Shown: positions 17,988 to 27,173 of the stretch, in pieces | Layout: each line of letters starts with the position of its first letter | How positions within the stretch are numbered: position 1 is the first letter of the stretch | Assembly: GCF_900107935.1 (NCBI RefSeq) | Contig: NZ_FNVG01000002.1 | Span: 248,001 to 312,000 of the forward strand | Length of the DNA: 64,000 nucleotides | Source: Vibrio hangzhouensis | Lineage (GTDB): Bacteria; Pseudomonadota; Gammaproteobacteria; Enterobacterales; Vibrionaceae | Direction of reading: 5' to 3' | Notes under the pieces: generated by a model | Told to the model about the DNA's origin: nothing | Database searches by the model: none | The model's input: only the letters and a program-made list of their open reading frames with translations | Translations under genes and position numbers: made by a program

Positions 17988-19208
17988 TTATGCATATGCA
18001 GGGACGAAAGAGTCTTCAATCGGTTGCCCTGTTTGGCTGTCCCAATAGGGTGAAAGCTGTCGCAGTCGCTCGACAATGGACGGCAATACGTCCAACACTC
18101 GATCAACATCGCTATCTGAAGTGAACTTTGATAATGAGAAACGCAACGTGCCATGTGCGGCAGTAAACGGAATGTCCATTGCCTTCATGACGTGCGACGG
18201 CTCTAGAGAACCCGAGGTACATGCTGAACCCGACGACGCCGCTATCCCTTGCTGATTAAGCAACAGCAACAACGCCTCACCCTCAATATACTCAACGGCG
18301 ATATTGGTCGTGTTCGGGACACGCAGCGAAGGTGATCCGGTTACAAATGTGTTAGGAATGCGCGCCAGAATGCCGTGCTCGAGGCGATCACGTAGCATGG
18401 CGATTTGATTAGTGTTCTCCACTACCGACTGTGCGGCTAACTCAGCGGCTTTTCCCAAAGCAATAATGCCAGCCGCATTTTCAGTGCCCGCTCTGCGGCC
18501 GCGTTCTTGATGTCCACCTCGCATCAACGGACGAAAACGTGTCCCTCTTCTAAGGTAGAGTGCTCCAATTCCTTTGGGCGCATGAAACTTATGGCCGGAG
18601 AGTGACAGCATATCGATATCCATACCGCTCACGTCAACAGGTATTTTCCCAACTGCTTGTACCGCATCAATATGAACCTGAGCATTCACAGTTTTTGCTG
18701 CAGAAGCGATTTTCTCAACAGGGAAAATGGTTCCTGTTTCATTGTTGGCCCACATGATAGAAACTATGGCGACATCATCATTCAAGGCTTTGATGTAACT
18801 TGGGAAGTCGAATTCACCTAAATTATCGACTCCTACCCAGACAATCTTGTACCCTTTACGTTCCAGGTTCTGACACAACTCTAAGGTAGCCGGATGCTCG
18901 ACACGCGAAGTAATAATCGTTTTCCGGTCTGGCGTCGCCTCGATGGCTGACAGGATAGCAGTTGTCGTCGCTTCCGTTGCGCAGGAGGTAAATACGATTT
19001 CCGAGCTATACTGCGCGCCAATCAATGATTGTACCTGCTCGCGAGCTCTCTGTAACGACTTACCCACCTGGGCCCCCAACGCATGAATAGAGGAAGGGTT
19101 GCCATAATAATGTTCTAGGTATGGCATCATGCTAGATAGCACCTCAGGATCAACCCGAGTAGTGGCATTGTTATCTAAATAGACCAGTTCTTTTGTTAGA
19201 TCATGCAT
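17988..19208 (-). CDS. nifS: Cysteine desulfurase NifS
   Basis: A 406-residue PLP enzyme that provides sulfur for nif Fe-S clusters. The N-terminal [15 protein letters not shown], the lysine loop [12 protein letters not shown] and the active-site cysteine loop SGSACTSGS are all intact. It lies next to and overlaps nifU by 8 bp, which fits their joint action. The C-terminal 25 residues extend slightly beyond the usual end. Confidence 0.95.
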   Translation of the reverse strand: MHDLTKELVYLDNNATTRVDPEVLSSMMPYLEHYYGNPSSIHALGAQVGKSLQRAREQVQSLIGAQYSSEIVFTSCATEATTTAILSAIEATPDRKTIITSRVEHPATLELCQNLERKGYKIVWVGVDNLGEFDFPSYIKALNDDVAIVSIMWANNETGTIFPVEKIASAAKTVNAQVHIDAVQAVGKIPVDVSGMDIDMLSLSGHKFHAPKGIGALYLRRGTRFRPLMRGGHQERGRRAGTENAAGIIALGKAAELAAQSVVENTNQIAMLRDRLEHGILARIPNTFVTGSPSLRVPNTTNIAVEYIEGEALLLLLNQQGIAASSGSACTSGSLEPSHVMKAMDIPFTAAHGTLRFSLSKFTSDSDVDRVLDVLPSIVERLRQLSPYWDSQTGQPIEDSFVPAYA

Positions 19209-20079
19209 TATGGGTCGCCTCTTTTTTCATATCCGACGCAGTCACCGGGAATACAGTCACCGCCATGTTTAACGCAGCTGACAATTTGGTTTCAAGATTC
19301 GAGATCGTAAGGCCAGACAACCCACATGACATGCAATTCCCTGTCATGCTGACAAAGACCATGTCGTCTTCAACATCAACCAACTCAATATCGCCGCCAT
19401 CGGCAAGGATATTAGGTCGCATCTTAGCGATAACTTCCTCAATGATGGCTATCCGAACGTCATCTTCAGAGGCGTCAGCTCCCTTAGCTTCCACGTCAGT
19501 ATCTTGACTCGCTTCTTGTAAGCACTCTTCCAACACCCATTCGATTTTTTCGTGGCAAGAGGTGCATGCCCCTCCCGCTTTGGTGTAGTTCACAACGTCT
19601 TCAAGTGTCGTGAGACCATTTGCGGCAACCACTCGCTTGATCATAAGATCATCAATGGCAAAGCACTTACAAATCAACTCACCCTCTTCATGCGCTTCCG
19701 CTTGCTTCTCACCCCGATAGTTTGCAACCGCCGCGTGCAGCGCTTCCATCCCCATCACGGAGCAGTGCATTTTTTCAGGTGGTAAGCCATCCAAATACTC
19801 CGCAATGTCATTGTTTGTCACGGCTAATGCTTCAGAAACCGTTTTACCTATGATGATCTCTGTCAGCGCAGAAGACGACGCTATGGCACTCCCACAACCA
19901 AACGTTTGAAAACCTGCGTCTTCAATCATTTCTGTTTCAGGATCAATTTTTAGCGTCAAGCTCAACGCATCCCCGCAACTGAGTGAACCAACATCCCCTT
20001 TGGCATTGGCATCACTCACTAAATTGGCATTACGGGGGTTAAAGAAATGCTCTTTAACCTTTTTTGAATAATCCCACAT
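19201..20079 (-). CDS. nifU: Fe-S cluster scaffold NifU
   Basis: A 292-residue three-domain scaffold. The N-terminal IscU-like domain has its cysteines in [20 protein letters not shown] and HCSVMG. The central domain carries a permanent 2Fe-2S cluster (CKCF and CTSCHEKI). The C-terminal Nfu domain has [13 protein letters not shown] place the start at the ATG at 20077-20079, seven codons inside the open frame, because GGGAG lies correctly spaced and the protein then begins [12 protein letters not shown] as in other NifU proteins. It is the first gene of nifUSVWZM-modABC-nifQ. Confidence 0.95.
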   Translation of the reverse strand: MWDYSKKVKEHFFNPRNANLVSDANAKGDVGSLSCGDALSLTLKIDPETEMIEDAGFQTFGCGSAIASSSALTEIIIGKTVSEALAVTNNDIAEYLDGLPPEKMHCSVMGMEALHAAVANYRGEKQAEAHEEGELICKCFAIDDLMIKRVVAANGLTTLEDVVNYTKAGGACTSCHEKIEWVLEECLQEASQDTDVEAKGADASEDDVRIAIIEEVIAKMRPNILADGGDIELVDVEDDMVFVSMTGNCMSCGLSGLTISNLETKLSAALNMAVTVFPVTASDMKKEATHNA

Positions 20080-20159
20080 ACGCACTCCCATCAAAAACAT
20101 TGCTCCGAGGTGTATGAACCTGAATCAACATCAAGTTACACACTGATGTGAAGTATGTC

Positions 20160-20175
20160 TGCAAACTTTGAACCA
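20160..20175 (-). promoter_or_regulatory. Sigma-54 promoter of nifUSVWZM-modABC-nifQ
   Basis: On the minus strand TGGTTCAAAGTTTGCA has GG-N10-GC spacing, about 80 bp upstream of nifU. Two NifA sites lie 112 and 148 bp upstream of it. Confidence 0.75.
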
Positions 20176-20278
20176 ACTCTCAACACTAGCTTAACTAATT
20201 GTTATATAAGAAAATAAAGTCACCATCCCTTTTATCAGGGCTGTGTATTGTCGGTATTTGTATGAAAGGACGCCAAAT

Positions 20279-20294
20279 TGTCGCTTTCGCTACA
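20279..20294. promoter_or_regulatory. NifA activator site for nifU (proximal)
   Basis: TGTCGCTTTCGCTACA fits TGT-N10-ACA. Confidence 0.7.
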
Positions 20295-20313
20295 ATCTGA
20301 TGGCCGGGAGATT

Positions 20314-20329
20314 TGTCGCTTTTACGACA
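20314..20329. promoter_or_regulatory. NifA activator site for nifU (distal)
   Basis: TGTCGCTTTTACGACA fits TGT-N10-ACA and is nearly the same sequence as the proximal site 35 bp away, which suggests a duplicated operator. Confidence 0.7.
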
Positions 20330-20334
20330 AAATT

Positions 20335-20359
20335 AAAAAAGCAGCGTAGTCACGCTGCT
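20335..20359 (-). terminator. Terminator of nifENX-fdxB
   Basis: AGCAGCGT (20340-20347) pairs perfectly with ACGCTGCT (20352-20359) around a 4-base loop. On the minus strand a T-run (TTTTTTAATT) follows, giving a standard intrinsic terminator 30 bp past fdxB. Confidence 0.85.
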
Positions 20360-20389
20360 TTCATACACTAAAAACGGTCGTAGGATGCT

Positions 20390-20689
20390 TTAGCCGACGG
20401 GCATAGGCGCAGGTTTAAAACTGTGGCAGTTTTTCGCACAGACTTTAGCGCATGCTTCACAACCAATACAATCTGACGAATCCTTTATTGTCATCACCAT
20501 CATGAACTCATCGCCATAAAGATCATCCTCATCGTCATCCGAATCTTCATTTTCCACAAGATCGAACACATCTCGCGAACAAACCTTGTAGCAGCGCCCA
20601 CAACCGATACAACTTTCCGCATCGAGTTCTTCAATAAATTGCGGGTGCCACTCGCAGCCGCCTTTGGTATAGCCGACAATATTAGTCAT
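20390..20689 (-). CDS. fdxB: nif-specific ferredoxin III (FdxB)
   Basis: A 99-residue ferredoxin with CIGCGRCYKVCSRDVFDL and CIGCEACAKVCAKNC, two 4Fe-4S motifs separated by a very acidic insert (residues about 45-55, mostly Asp/Glu). The N-terminal TKGGCEWHPQFIEELD is the signature of the nif-specific ferredoxin III family, usually found beside nifX or nifB. It ends the nifENX operon. It probably donates electrons in FeMo-co assembly or to nitrogenase. Confidence 0.9.
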   Translation of the reverse strand: MTNIVGYTKGGCEWHPQFIEELDAESCIGCGRCYKVCSRDVFDLVENEDSDDDEDDLYGDEFMMVMTIKDSSDCIGCEACAKVCAKNCHSFKPAPMPVG

Positions 20690-20704
20690 GCTTGTCTCCT
20701 TTCG

Positions 20705-21190
20705 TTACCAATCTTCATCCATTAAATCTTCAAGTCGATTTTGCGCCGATTCGTTTGACTTTGGCTGCTTATGCTTTGTCACCGAGCGAAATAACCATCC
20801 ACTTGGACGGGCCTTGAGTTGCGCTTGTAACTGACTTAGTAGTCGGTGGATATCTTGCCCCGAATCAACCTTAACTGGGCTAATGTCCTCACCCAGTAAT
20901 TGACGAACCGCTGATGCCCCACAAGCGACACAGTAGACTGCCGCACACCCTTTTAGATCCCTGATTCTATGAGGCAACTTTTGGTGTGTATCCGAATGCA
21001 CATCGGGGTATTCAATCGCTTCGAGCAAATGCCACTCCGACTTTCCTATCCCAAAAATCAGCATGCCCTTTGCGCTGCCAAAGTGTTGGTCGACTTTGTG
21101 CCGATCAGAGGTCGCAAAGGCGACATTAACGAGCAGGTCAGAGCAATCTGGTCGTGGTTCTACGTGTAATTTGCGTTTTTTCGCTGTCAT
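20705..21190 (-). CDS. nifX: FeMo-cofactor carrier NifX
   Basis: A 161-residue protein of the NifX/NafY dinitrogenase-cofactor-binding family. The core includes VAFATSDRHKVDQHFGSA and CAAVYCVACGASAVRQLL. NifX shuttles NifB-co or the VK-cluster between NifB and NifEN. The ATG overlaps the nifN stop (4 bp). About 30 C-terminal residues are polar and Lys/Glu-rich, beyond the folded domain. Confidence 0.9.
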   Translation of the reverse strand: MTAKKRKLHVEPRPDCSDLLVNVAFATSDRHKVDQHFGSAKGMLIFGIGKSEWHLLEAIEYPDVHSDTHQKLPHRIRDLKGCAAVYCVACGASAVRQLLGEDISPVKVDSGQDIHRLLSQLQAQLKARPSGWLFRSVTKHKQPKSNESAQNRLEDLMDEDW

Positions 21191-22554
21191 TTATCCCCCT
21201 TTGGTACCACGTCGCTGGCATCGAATCGATATTGACTCACATGGGGCAACACCTCATCTTGATGATTGGCCAACAAGCAATTGGATAAAGCAAATAAACG
21301 ATTTCGACTGCCTTCATAACCAAACTGTTCCACGTCCATATTGCCAAACCGGTCATGGCAAGGAAAACCAGCTCGTAATACGGGTATGTCAGGCTCACAG
21401 ATATGGGCTGCGTGGGTATTACTGATTACCGCCGAAACTGGCCCACGACAAGGAAGGAGCATAGAGAGATCACCGATGATGATTTCCTCGGCTGATAAGT
21501 GCTTCACCGCCTCTGTTTCGATTGTCGTTACCACTCTGGTTACGTTGGCACCAATACTGTTCAAAAGCTTGGTATAACCCACGGCTAAATCTGGCTCTAA
21601 TCCAAGGACTACATTGGCCCCAGTGAGAATAAAGTGGGCATCAAGCATGGCATCTTGCAACCTTGAACGCGCTCTTGTTATCCAGTGCGGTACGTTTCGG
21701 CCTGAAAGTTGTGTCAAGAATTGAACAAGCTCATCTGCCGCCTCCATTCCCATCGCAAGATCAGTGTAATGAAATGGCACGGCAAATCGCTTCTCCAGCC
21801 ACCGAGCGGTCGGTAACATTGACTCTCCAACACAAATGGTCGCCACCGCCTCGGACATGATCTCTACCTCAGCCACTGCAGTCCCTCCCGCACTGAAAGG
21901 GGAGAAATCTACCTTATCCAGGTGCCCATCCAACGACATTGATAAATCAGGTGCAAATATCGCCTCAAGATCAAACGCCTCCAGGTAGCGTTTTAAGGTC
22001 TCTATATCAGCCGCTGTCATCGCCACTGAACAAAGGACATTGACCAATGCCTTCTGACGTTTAATAACAGATGGCTCGCGAACCAACTGACGAACGATAC
22101 TGTCAACTGCATGAGCGAAACCCGTCTGCATTGTGCCAACAAAGTCCGGCGTACTCATTTTTACCACGCGCGTTTGCGAATATTCGGGATGTTGCCGTGC
22201 AAAGTCAGCAATGACTCTCACCACGTCCGTTCCCTGCATCTCTGTCAAACCACTGGTCATAACACAAATAAGCTCTGGCGAGTGTTTTTCACATAGCAAC
22301 ACCAAAGCATCCCTAAGATTGTCATCACTTCCCATAACTGCGGCAATCTGGTCTATCGCCGTGTTTTGTAGGGGGATGGGTTCTCGCAGGTGCTGAATTA
22401 AATAGACCTTTGCAAAGGCACTACAGCCTTGTGAGCCGTGCATCAAGGGTAGACTGCTATAAAACCCCAAACTGGCAAGTGCCGCCCCCGTTGCAGGGCT
22501 GGTTTTTAATGGCTGTGTCGCTAGAGGGGTGTTGTTTTTAGTTAACTTGGTCAT
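21187..22554 (-). CDS. nifN: FeMo-co scaffold beta subunit NifN
   Basis: A 455-residue paralogue of NifK. The MHGSQGCSAFAKVYLIQHLREPI segment near residue 38 carries the conserved cysteine that helps bind the interface 4Fe-4S cluster. NifN pairs with NifE to form the scaffold on which NifB-co is turned into FeMo-co. It starts 1 bp after the nifE stop. Confidence 0.93.
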   Translation of the reverse strand: MTKLTKNNTPLATQPLKTSPATGAALASLGFYSSLPLMHGSQGCSAFAKVYLIQHLREPIPLQNTAIDQIAAVMGSDDNLRDALVLLCEKHSPELICVMTSGLTEMQGTDVVRVIADFARQHPEYSQTRVVKMSTPDFVGTMQTGFAHAVDSIVRQLVREPSVIKRQKALVNVLCSVAMTAADIETLKRYLEAFDLEAIFAPDLSMSLDGHLDKVDFSPFSAGGTAVAEVEIMSEAVATICVGESMLPTARWLEKRFAVPFHYTDLAMGMEAADELVQFLTQLSGRNVPHWITRARSRLQDAMLDAHFILTGANVVLGLEPDLAVGYTKLLNSIGANVTRVVTTIETEAVKHLSAEEIIIGDLSMLLPCRGPVSAVISNTHAAHICEPDIPVLRAGFPCHDRFGNMDVEQFGYEGSRNRLFALSNCLLANHQDEVLPHVSQYRFDASDVVPKGDK

Positions 22555-22555
22555 G

Positions 22556-24010
22556 TCACTCTCCTTGAGGCGCAGCGGCCGAGGGGTTTGAAGCTAAAAT
22601 GCAAGACGCCTGTGTCGCTCTAATCGGTTCTGGCATCACCTCCCAAGGTGGCATGCTATTCACTTGAGGCCAAATTGGGCTGTGAATGGTGCGGCATAGC
22701 TCTTTTGCCAACTGCAGCATTCCTTGATATCCCGCGTAGGCGTGCTCCCGCTCTTGATTGATATCGAGAAATGGTAGGCGGGCTTTCAATGCGGTATACA
22801 TATTACGTCCTCCCGCTATCATGACGTCTGCGTCGTGTTGATAATATGTATCAAGCAATAGCCGAGCCCCGCCTTCATCGAGCATAACGGCACCGTCCCC
22901 CATGATTTCGGTGATGCGGTTCTTATCGGCTTGCGTTGACTTTTTAGTGCCAGTCGCAACCGTCTCAACGCGAAGCTCTTTGAGCGCAGAAACGATTGAC
23001 CAAGACTTCACTCCTCCGGTGTAAAGCAATGCTTTTTTACCCGCCAGTTGCTCAATGTAAGGCTCCAACTCATGCCGTATTCGCGCTTCCTCACGGGCAA
23101 TTACCTGCTCGGTATGGGCGATCAACTGCTTGTCGCCTATCAAACGTGCAAACTCTCTAAGCGCCAAACTAGTGTCTTGAATGCCGTAGAAACTACCTTC
23201 AAACCAAGGGACCTGCCATTTTTCCTGCAGCCTTCTTGCTACATTGATTTGCGCTCTCGAGCAGACCACCATAGAGACTTCAGCACGGTGCATGGTTTGA
23301 ATTTGATGGAATTGAGTATCACCAGCCATACAACAAAGAACTCTGAGCCCAAGTTCTTCAAACAGTGGTGATACATGCCAAAACTCACCAGCGATGTTGT
23401 ACTCACCAATTAACGCAATGTCATACACCTTGCGGCTTGGATCGTGGATCATGGGCGGTTTTGGTGGCGGCTCTGCGGTACCAATGACCCGATTAACCAT
23501 CACTTCACCCGCAATGCGATTTCCAAGGTTTTTGTTACCATAAAAGCCAGCCGCATCGACATTAATAATTGGTATACCAAAGCGCTCCTCTGCAAGCGCA
23601 CATACGCCATCGACATCATTGCCTTCCATTGCAGGTACACACGTCATGTAAACAAAAACTGCTGGAGGCCGGTAAGTCTCTACCAACTGCTTAATGGCAT
23701 GAAGAAGGCGTTTCTCTGCCCGCCCCATGACGACATCTTGTTCATTGAGGTCTGTGGTAAATCCCAGACGGAATAGATTTTTGCCGCTCGCACGAGTTCC
23801 TCTGTTGTTCCAACTATTACCCGCACAACCAATGGGACCGTGAACAATATGACCGACATCGGCAATGGGCAGTAGACTGATCTGAGCCCCGTCAAACGTG
23901 CAACCACCTGCCGTCGCACCAGGTACAGGTCGGGCACAACCTTGCTTGTCACTTCGATTGTGTTCGCAAGCTGGCTCATCTTGAAATGATTTAATCTCAG
24001 AACGTTTCAT
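22556..24010 (-). CDS. nifE: FeMo-co scaffold alpha subunit NifE
   Basis: A 484-residue paralogue of NifD. The N-terminus has [18 protein letters not shown] and [15 protein letters not shown], with cysteines for the 4Fe-4S cluster, and [18 protein letters not shown] supplies a third. It forms the NifE2N2 complex. It has its own sigma-54 promoter and NifA site and leads the nifENX-fdxB transcript. Confidence 0.94.
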   Translation of the reverse strand: MKRSEIKSFQDEPACEHNRSDKQGCARPVPGATAGGCTFDGAQISLLPIADVGHIVHGPIGCAGNSWNNRGTRASGKNLFRLGFTTDLNEQDVVMGRAEKRLLHAIKQLVETYRPPAVFVYMTCVPAMEGNDVDGVCALAEERFGIPIINVDAAGFYGNKNLGNRIAGEVMVNRVIGTAEPPPKPPMIHDPSRKVYDIALIGEYNIAGEFWHVSPLFEELGLRVLCCMAGDTQFHQIQTMHRAEVSMVVCSRAQINVARRLQEKWQVPWFEGSFYGIQDTSLALREFARLIGDKQLIAHTEQVIAREEARIRHELEPYIEQLAGKKALLYTGGVKSWSIVSALKELRVETVATGTKKSTQADKNRITEIMGDGAVMLDEGGARLLLDTYYQHDADVMIAGGRNMYTALKARLPFLDINQEREHAYAGYQGMLQLAKELCRTIHSPIWPQVNSMPPWEVMPEPIRATQASCILASNPSAAAPQGE

Positions 24011-24050
24011 CCGTTCTCCTACAAAAGTTAACCTTCAATAGGCTGATCAT

Positions 24051-24066
24051 TGCAAAATAAAGACCA
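24051..24066 (-). promoter_or_regulatory. Sigma-54 promoter of nifENX-fdxB
   Basis: On the minus strand TGGTCTTTATTTTGCA has GG-N10-GC spacing, 42 bp upstream of nifE. Confidence 0.75.
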
Positions 24067-24126
24067 TTCCATAACCATATGAAAACAAACGATTTAAAAA
24101 AATCCATCCACTTTAAAGTAGACAAT

Positions 24127-24142
24127 TGTCGTAAAACGGACA
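24127..24142. promoter_or_regulatory. NifA activator site for nifE
   Basis: TGTCGTAAAACGGACA fits TGT-N10-ACA, about 76 bp upstream of the -24/-12 element. Confidence 0.75.
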
Positions 24143-24191
24143 AAGAGTTTGAAAGGGTCGGCAATGAGGGAGTCACCTCCACACATTGCCT

Positions 24192-24228
24192 TTGCTTGAC
24201 CTATCGGCAGTGTGCAAAGGTCAAGCAA
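24192..24228 (-). terminator. Hairpin after the nifHDKTY-orf unit
   Basis: A perfect 10-bp stem (TTGCTTGACC at 24192-24201 with GGTCAAGCAA at 24219-24228). On the minus strand no T-run follows, so it may stabilise the mRNA end or act weakly as a terminator before the nifE regulatory region. Confidence 0.45.
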
Positions 24229-24245
24229 TATTGAAGAAATGAGAA

Positions 24246-24518
24246 TCAGTCTTGCAATGCGATCAGCAGCCCAGTAGTTGCTGCTATATCAAAAGTTAAA
24301 CAGCTACATTGATTCGGCGAAGACGCGACTAAGTGAACATCTGCATTATCAAGCATTGCAAACGGCTCACGTTCTCCCACTTCATCTTGCCAACATAGCG
24401 TTAACTTTATATCTGGGTAACGTTGCTGCAGCTCATTTATGGTAATCACGTCACAAGGTTTGAGCGCTTGCAGCTCATTGATAAATGCAGTTATCTGAGT
24501 GCTCCTATCCGTTTCCAT
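24246..24518 (-). CDS. Small nif-linked protein of unknown function
   Basis: A 90-residue acidic protein that starts 2 bp after nifY ends and is therefore in the nifHDK-T-Y transcript. No cofactor motif is evident. One CSC pair (near residue 72) and a mixed alpha/beta composition with LQQRYPDIKLTLCWQDE are visible. Similar short ORFs after nifY occur in other gammaproteobacterial nif clusters (I recall them as a DUF6129-like family, not verified). The position suggests a role in apo-MoFe or cofactor insertion, but this is only inference from context. Confidence 0.7.
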   Translation of the reverse strand: METDRSTQITAFINELQALKPCDVITINELQQRYPDIKLTLCWQDEVGEREPFAMLDNADVHLVASSPNQCSCLTFDIAATTGLLIALQD

Positions 24519-24520
24519 AG

Positions 24521-25177
24521 TTACTCCTTGATCAAGGCTTTTTTAATCCAAGGAGGCGGCTCATTGCCAATAACCTGACTCAACTCTGTTAATACTTCCT
24601 TGGCCTCGACGGCCACCTTTTTCTTTACTGGATGGATATACGCTCTGGTAACTTTAGCAGCAGCTGGGCCACCAATAGAGAGTGTGAACAGTATCTGGCA
24701 GTCGGCAATGTTGCCTATAAGAATTTCTGTTCTTCGTTCGCCCTTTAACTCACTGTCGACAGGCAGTACATCAACAAGCTGGTAGCTTGTCGCGTTAACC
24801 TCATATACCAGTACTCGAAGCGACGATCCAAAGTGGCCGTTTAGCATCTCTCCTTGGTTCGATGTCATAGCGACGCGTAGTTTGGGTCCCGGTATCGGTG
24901 GCTCTTTGGGTATCTGTGGGGCGTCAAACGAGCCAACATCTTGGTTGGTAAGAACCGCTAGCGCAGACGTCACTTCCTTTCGAGAAAGACTATTGTCTAA
25001 TGCATTCACAATCACCCTAAAAGATTTTGGAGAGATCATTTGTAGTTTGTGCTCGGTAACTGGTGAGCCAACGTGTTGAATAAGTAAACCTAACAACGCT
25101 TTAAGTTCGATTGATGGTAATGACTTAGATACCATAGCGATACGCAGCGCCGCTGGTGGAGAAATAGTTGTATCCAT
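24521..25177 (-). CDS. nifY: NifX/NafY-family cofactor-binding protein NifY
   Basis: A 218-residue protein. The C-terminal half (about 105-215) has the NifX-like cofactor fold (VAMTSNQGEMLNGHFGSS, ADCQILFTLSIGGPAA). The N-terminal half matches the helical, NafY-like domain that binds apo-dinitrogenase. NifY/NafY hold apo-MoFe protein open and deliver FeMo-co. It is directly downstream of nifT, matching nifHDKTY order. Confidence 0.88.
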   Translation of the reverse strand: MDTTISPPAALRIAMVSKSLPSIELKALLGLLIQHVGSPVTEHKLQMISPKSFRVIVNALDNSLSRKEVTSALAVLTNQDVGSFDAPQIPKEPPIPGPKLRVAMTSNQGEMLNGHFGSSLRVLVYEVNATSYQLVDVLPVDSELKGERRTEILIGNIADCQILFTLSIGGPAAAKVTRAYIHPVKKKVAVEAKEVLTELSQVIGNEPPPWIKKALIKE

Positions 25178-25214
25178 GCTGATTCCTCGTTAATTGCGTA
25201 TTGGATTATCCTAA

Positions 25215-25433
25215 CTAGGCTGCCTGCAAGCGCTTAGCTCTTAGCGTGATCGGTAATTGGGGTTTTAACATCGGTTCGATAAAGTAGATCGCACCATTCG
25301 CAAGGTGCACCTCTCCGCCCCATCGCTCTGCCCCATCAAACTCAAAGTACGTGACCTTCTCTTCGAGATCCTTTTTAGGTAAGTAAAGCGATAACTCACC
25401 CGCTTCATCGTATTGAATCATTACATTAGCCAT
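25215..25433 (-). CDS. nifT: Nitrogen fixation protein NifT
   Basis: A 72-residue NifT/FixU protein with MANVMIQYDEAGELSLYLPK at the N-terminus, KDLEE and GGEVHLANGAIYFI. It is a small beta-rich protein found after nifK in most nif clusters; its role is not established. It is separated from nifK by a strong hairpin. Confidence 0.9.
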   Translation of the reverse strand: MANVMIQYDEAGELSLYLPKKDLEEKVTYFEFDGAERWGGEVHLANGAIYFIEPMLKPQLPITLRAKRLQAA

Positions 25434-25467
25434 ACTAGTTCCCTGTGATATAACTTAAGAAAATTTA

Positions 25468-25504
25468 CGGCTGGATAAGGCAGTCTTGCTACCTTATCCA
25501 GCCG
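25468..25504 (-). terminator. Strong hairpin between nifK and nifT
   Basis: CGGCTGGATAAGG (25468-25480) pairs perfectly with its complement at 25492-25504 (13 bp, 11-base loop). The minus-strand tail is TAAATTTTC, too weak for full termination. It probably protects the abundant nifHDK mRNA and lowers expression of nifTY. Confidence 0.6.
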
Positions 25505-25516
25505 ATATATGCGAAG

Positions 25517-27088
25517 TTAGCGCACTAAGTCAAAACCAAAGTCCGTTTTACCAAGTGTGCTGGTCTCCCGGTCGAGTTTCGCCAAGACCTCATTGACTAA
25601 CGTCGTCAAGATATACATGGCTCCTTCGTAACACAGCGTGGTTTCACGGTGCAGATGATGGCGATCGAAGATTGGGAAGCCAATGCGCACCAAAGGCACC
25701 TCGAATTCCTCTCCCTTTGCTTTGGTATCACGCTCGATAAACTTGCCATAAGAGTTACCAATCATAAGATCGGGTTTGTCTGTCAGAACAAGTGAACGGA
25801 AATGCCAGAGATCTTTGCCCACATGAATCTCCGCGTTGGCGCTATATGGTGACTGCGCCACAAGCGCTTCCATTTTTTTGCGCCAGCGCTTGTTGCCGTT
25901 GTGGCAAAGTACGTGTTTCACTTCACAGCCCAATTCAGTTAAAAACTTCGTCATGCCTAACAGATAATCAGGATCCCCATATAGCGATATGGAGACTCCG
26001 TGTAGCCACGCATGAGAGTCGGTCATCATATCCACTAAACGACCTCGTTCTGTGGTGACTGAATCGGGGATCGGCTTACCTGATAATTCAGACATTTTCA
26101 TCACAAAATTATCGGTCCACTCAAGGCCCATAGGGATTTCAAGATCAGGCACGTCCTGTTTCCATGTTCCAGAAATCAACTTCTTCGTCTTGATGAGATG
26201 TTGTGGTTGCAACAATACGGTCGCTTTGGCATTGGGCGCATCTTTAACGTCTGCGATTGGGGTTCCACCAGCATACATTCGATACTCACCATCTGCAGGG
26301 GTGTCCAATACCTCTGAAGGGTCACAAAGCAGTGAATAATCAATGTCCATTTCCGCCATCATTCGACGGATGACTCGATAATTTCCGAGATAGGTTTCAA
26401 AGCCAGGCACGATATTGATCTTGCCATTTTTACCAACCTCCTTCCCTTCCATCTCTTTGCGAGTAAAGTAGCTGAGGAAGCCCTCAAACATGTTGTCCCA
26501 ACCAGTTAAGTGACTACCCACAAAACTCGGAGTGTTCGCGTATGGCGTAGGTAAATCTTCTGGAATAAAGCCCCCCGCTTTGGCGTTCCCGGTAAATGCA
26601 TTGAGGTCATCACCAATCACCTCTGCCATACACGTTGTGGAAATCGCTACTACCTCTGGTTTGTACAGCGCATAAGCATTTTGTAATCCGTAAAAGATAT
26701 TATCTTGGCCACCAAACACCGCCGCATCTTCGGTCATTGAATCTGAGACGCAGGCAACAGGCTCCTTAAAGTGGCGGTTAAAATAGGACCTAAAATAGGC
26801 AACACACCCTTGGGAACCATGGACATAAGGCAGTGTTTTTTCAAAGCCAAGGGCACAAAGTACCGCGCCTAAAGGCTGACAGGCTTTTGCGGGGTCAATC
26901 GTGATGTGTTTACGACTGAAGTTAATCTCTTTGTACTCTTCCGTCGTGGTCCATTCGAAGGTCTCTCTTACCTTCTGTGCATCCACGGCATCTTCGTGAG
27001 TATTACGCTTGTTTTCGAACATCTGGCGATATTCCGGCTGTTTGAACAAATCATAGCCGGTTTTAATATCATCAATCTTCTGGCTCAT
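25517..27088 (-). CDS. nifK: Nitrogenase MoFe protein beta chain NifK
   Basis: A 523-residue beta subunit. P-cluster cysteines are in AKACQPLGAVLCALGF, YVHGSQGCVAYFRSYF and the STTCMAEVIGDDL loop; the serine that follows (TPSFVGSH) is the oxidised-state ligand. Full length and intact motifs indicate a functional enzyme. It lies 85 bp downstream of nifD on the same transcript. Confidence 0.97.
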   Translation of the reverse strand: MSQKIDDIKTGYDLFKQPEYRQMFENKRNTHEDAVDAQKVRETFEWTTTEEYKEINFSRKHITIDPAKACQPLGAVLCALGFEKTLPYVHGSQGCVAYFRSYFNRHFKEPVACVSDSMTEDAAVFGGQDNIFYGLQNAYALYKPEVVAISTTCMAEVIGDDLNAFTGNAKAGGFIPEDLPTPYANTPSFVGSHLTGWDNMFEGFLSYFTRKEMEGKEVGKNGKINIVPGFETYLGNYRVIRRMMAEMDIDYSLLCDPSEVLDTPADGEYRMYAGGTPIADVKDAPNAKATVLLQPQHLIKTKKLISGTWKQDVPDLEIPMGLEWTDNFVMKMSELSGKPIPDSVTTERGRLVDMMTDSHAWLHGVSISLYGDPDYLLGMTKFLTELGCEVKHVLCHNGNKRWRKKMEALVAQSPYSANAEIHVGKDLWHFRSLVLTDKPDLMIGNSYGKFIERDTKAKGEEFEVPLVRIGFPIFDRHHLHRETTLCYEGAMYILTTLVNEVLAKLDRETSTLGKTDFGFDLVR

Positions 27089-27173
27089 AGGTATTCTCCT
27101 ACCGTGTCACTCATCTGTGAACAGCGGTTCGGTTAACTACTGTGGTTGCTCGCAACCACTCCATTCCATTGGT

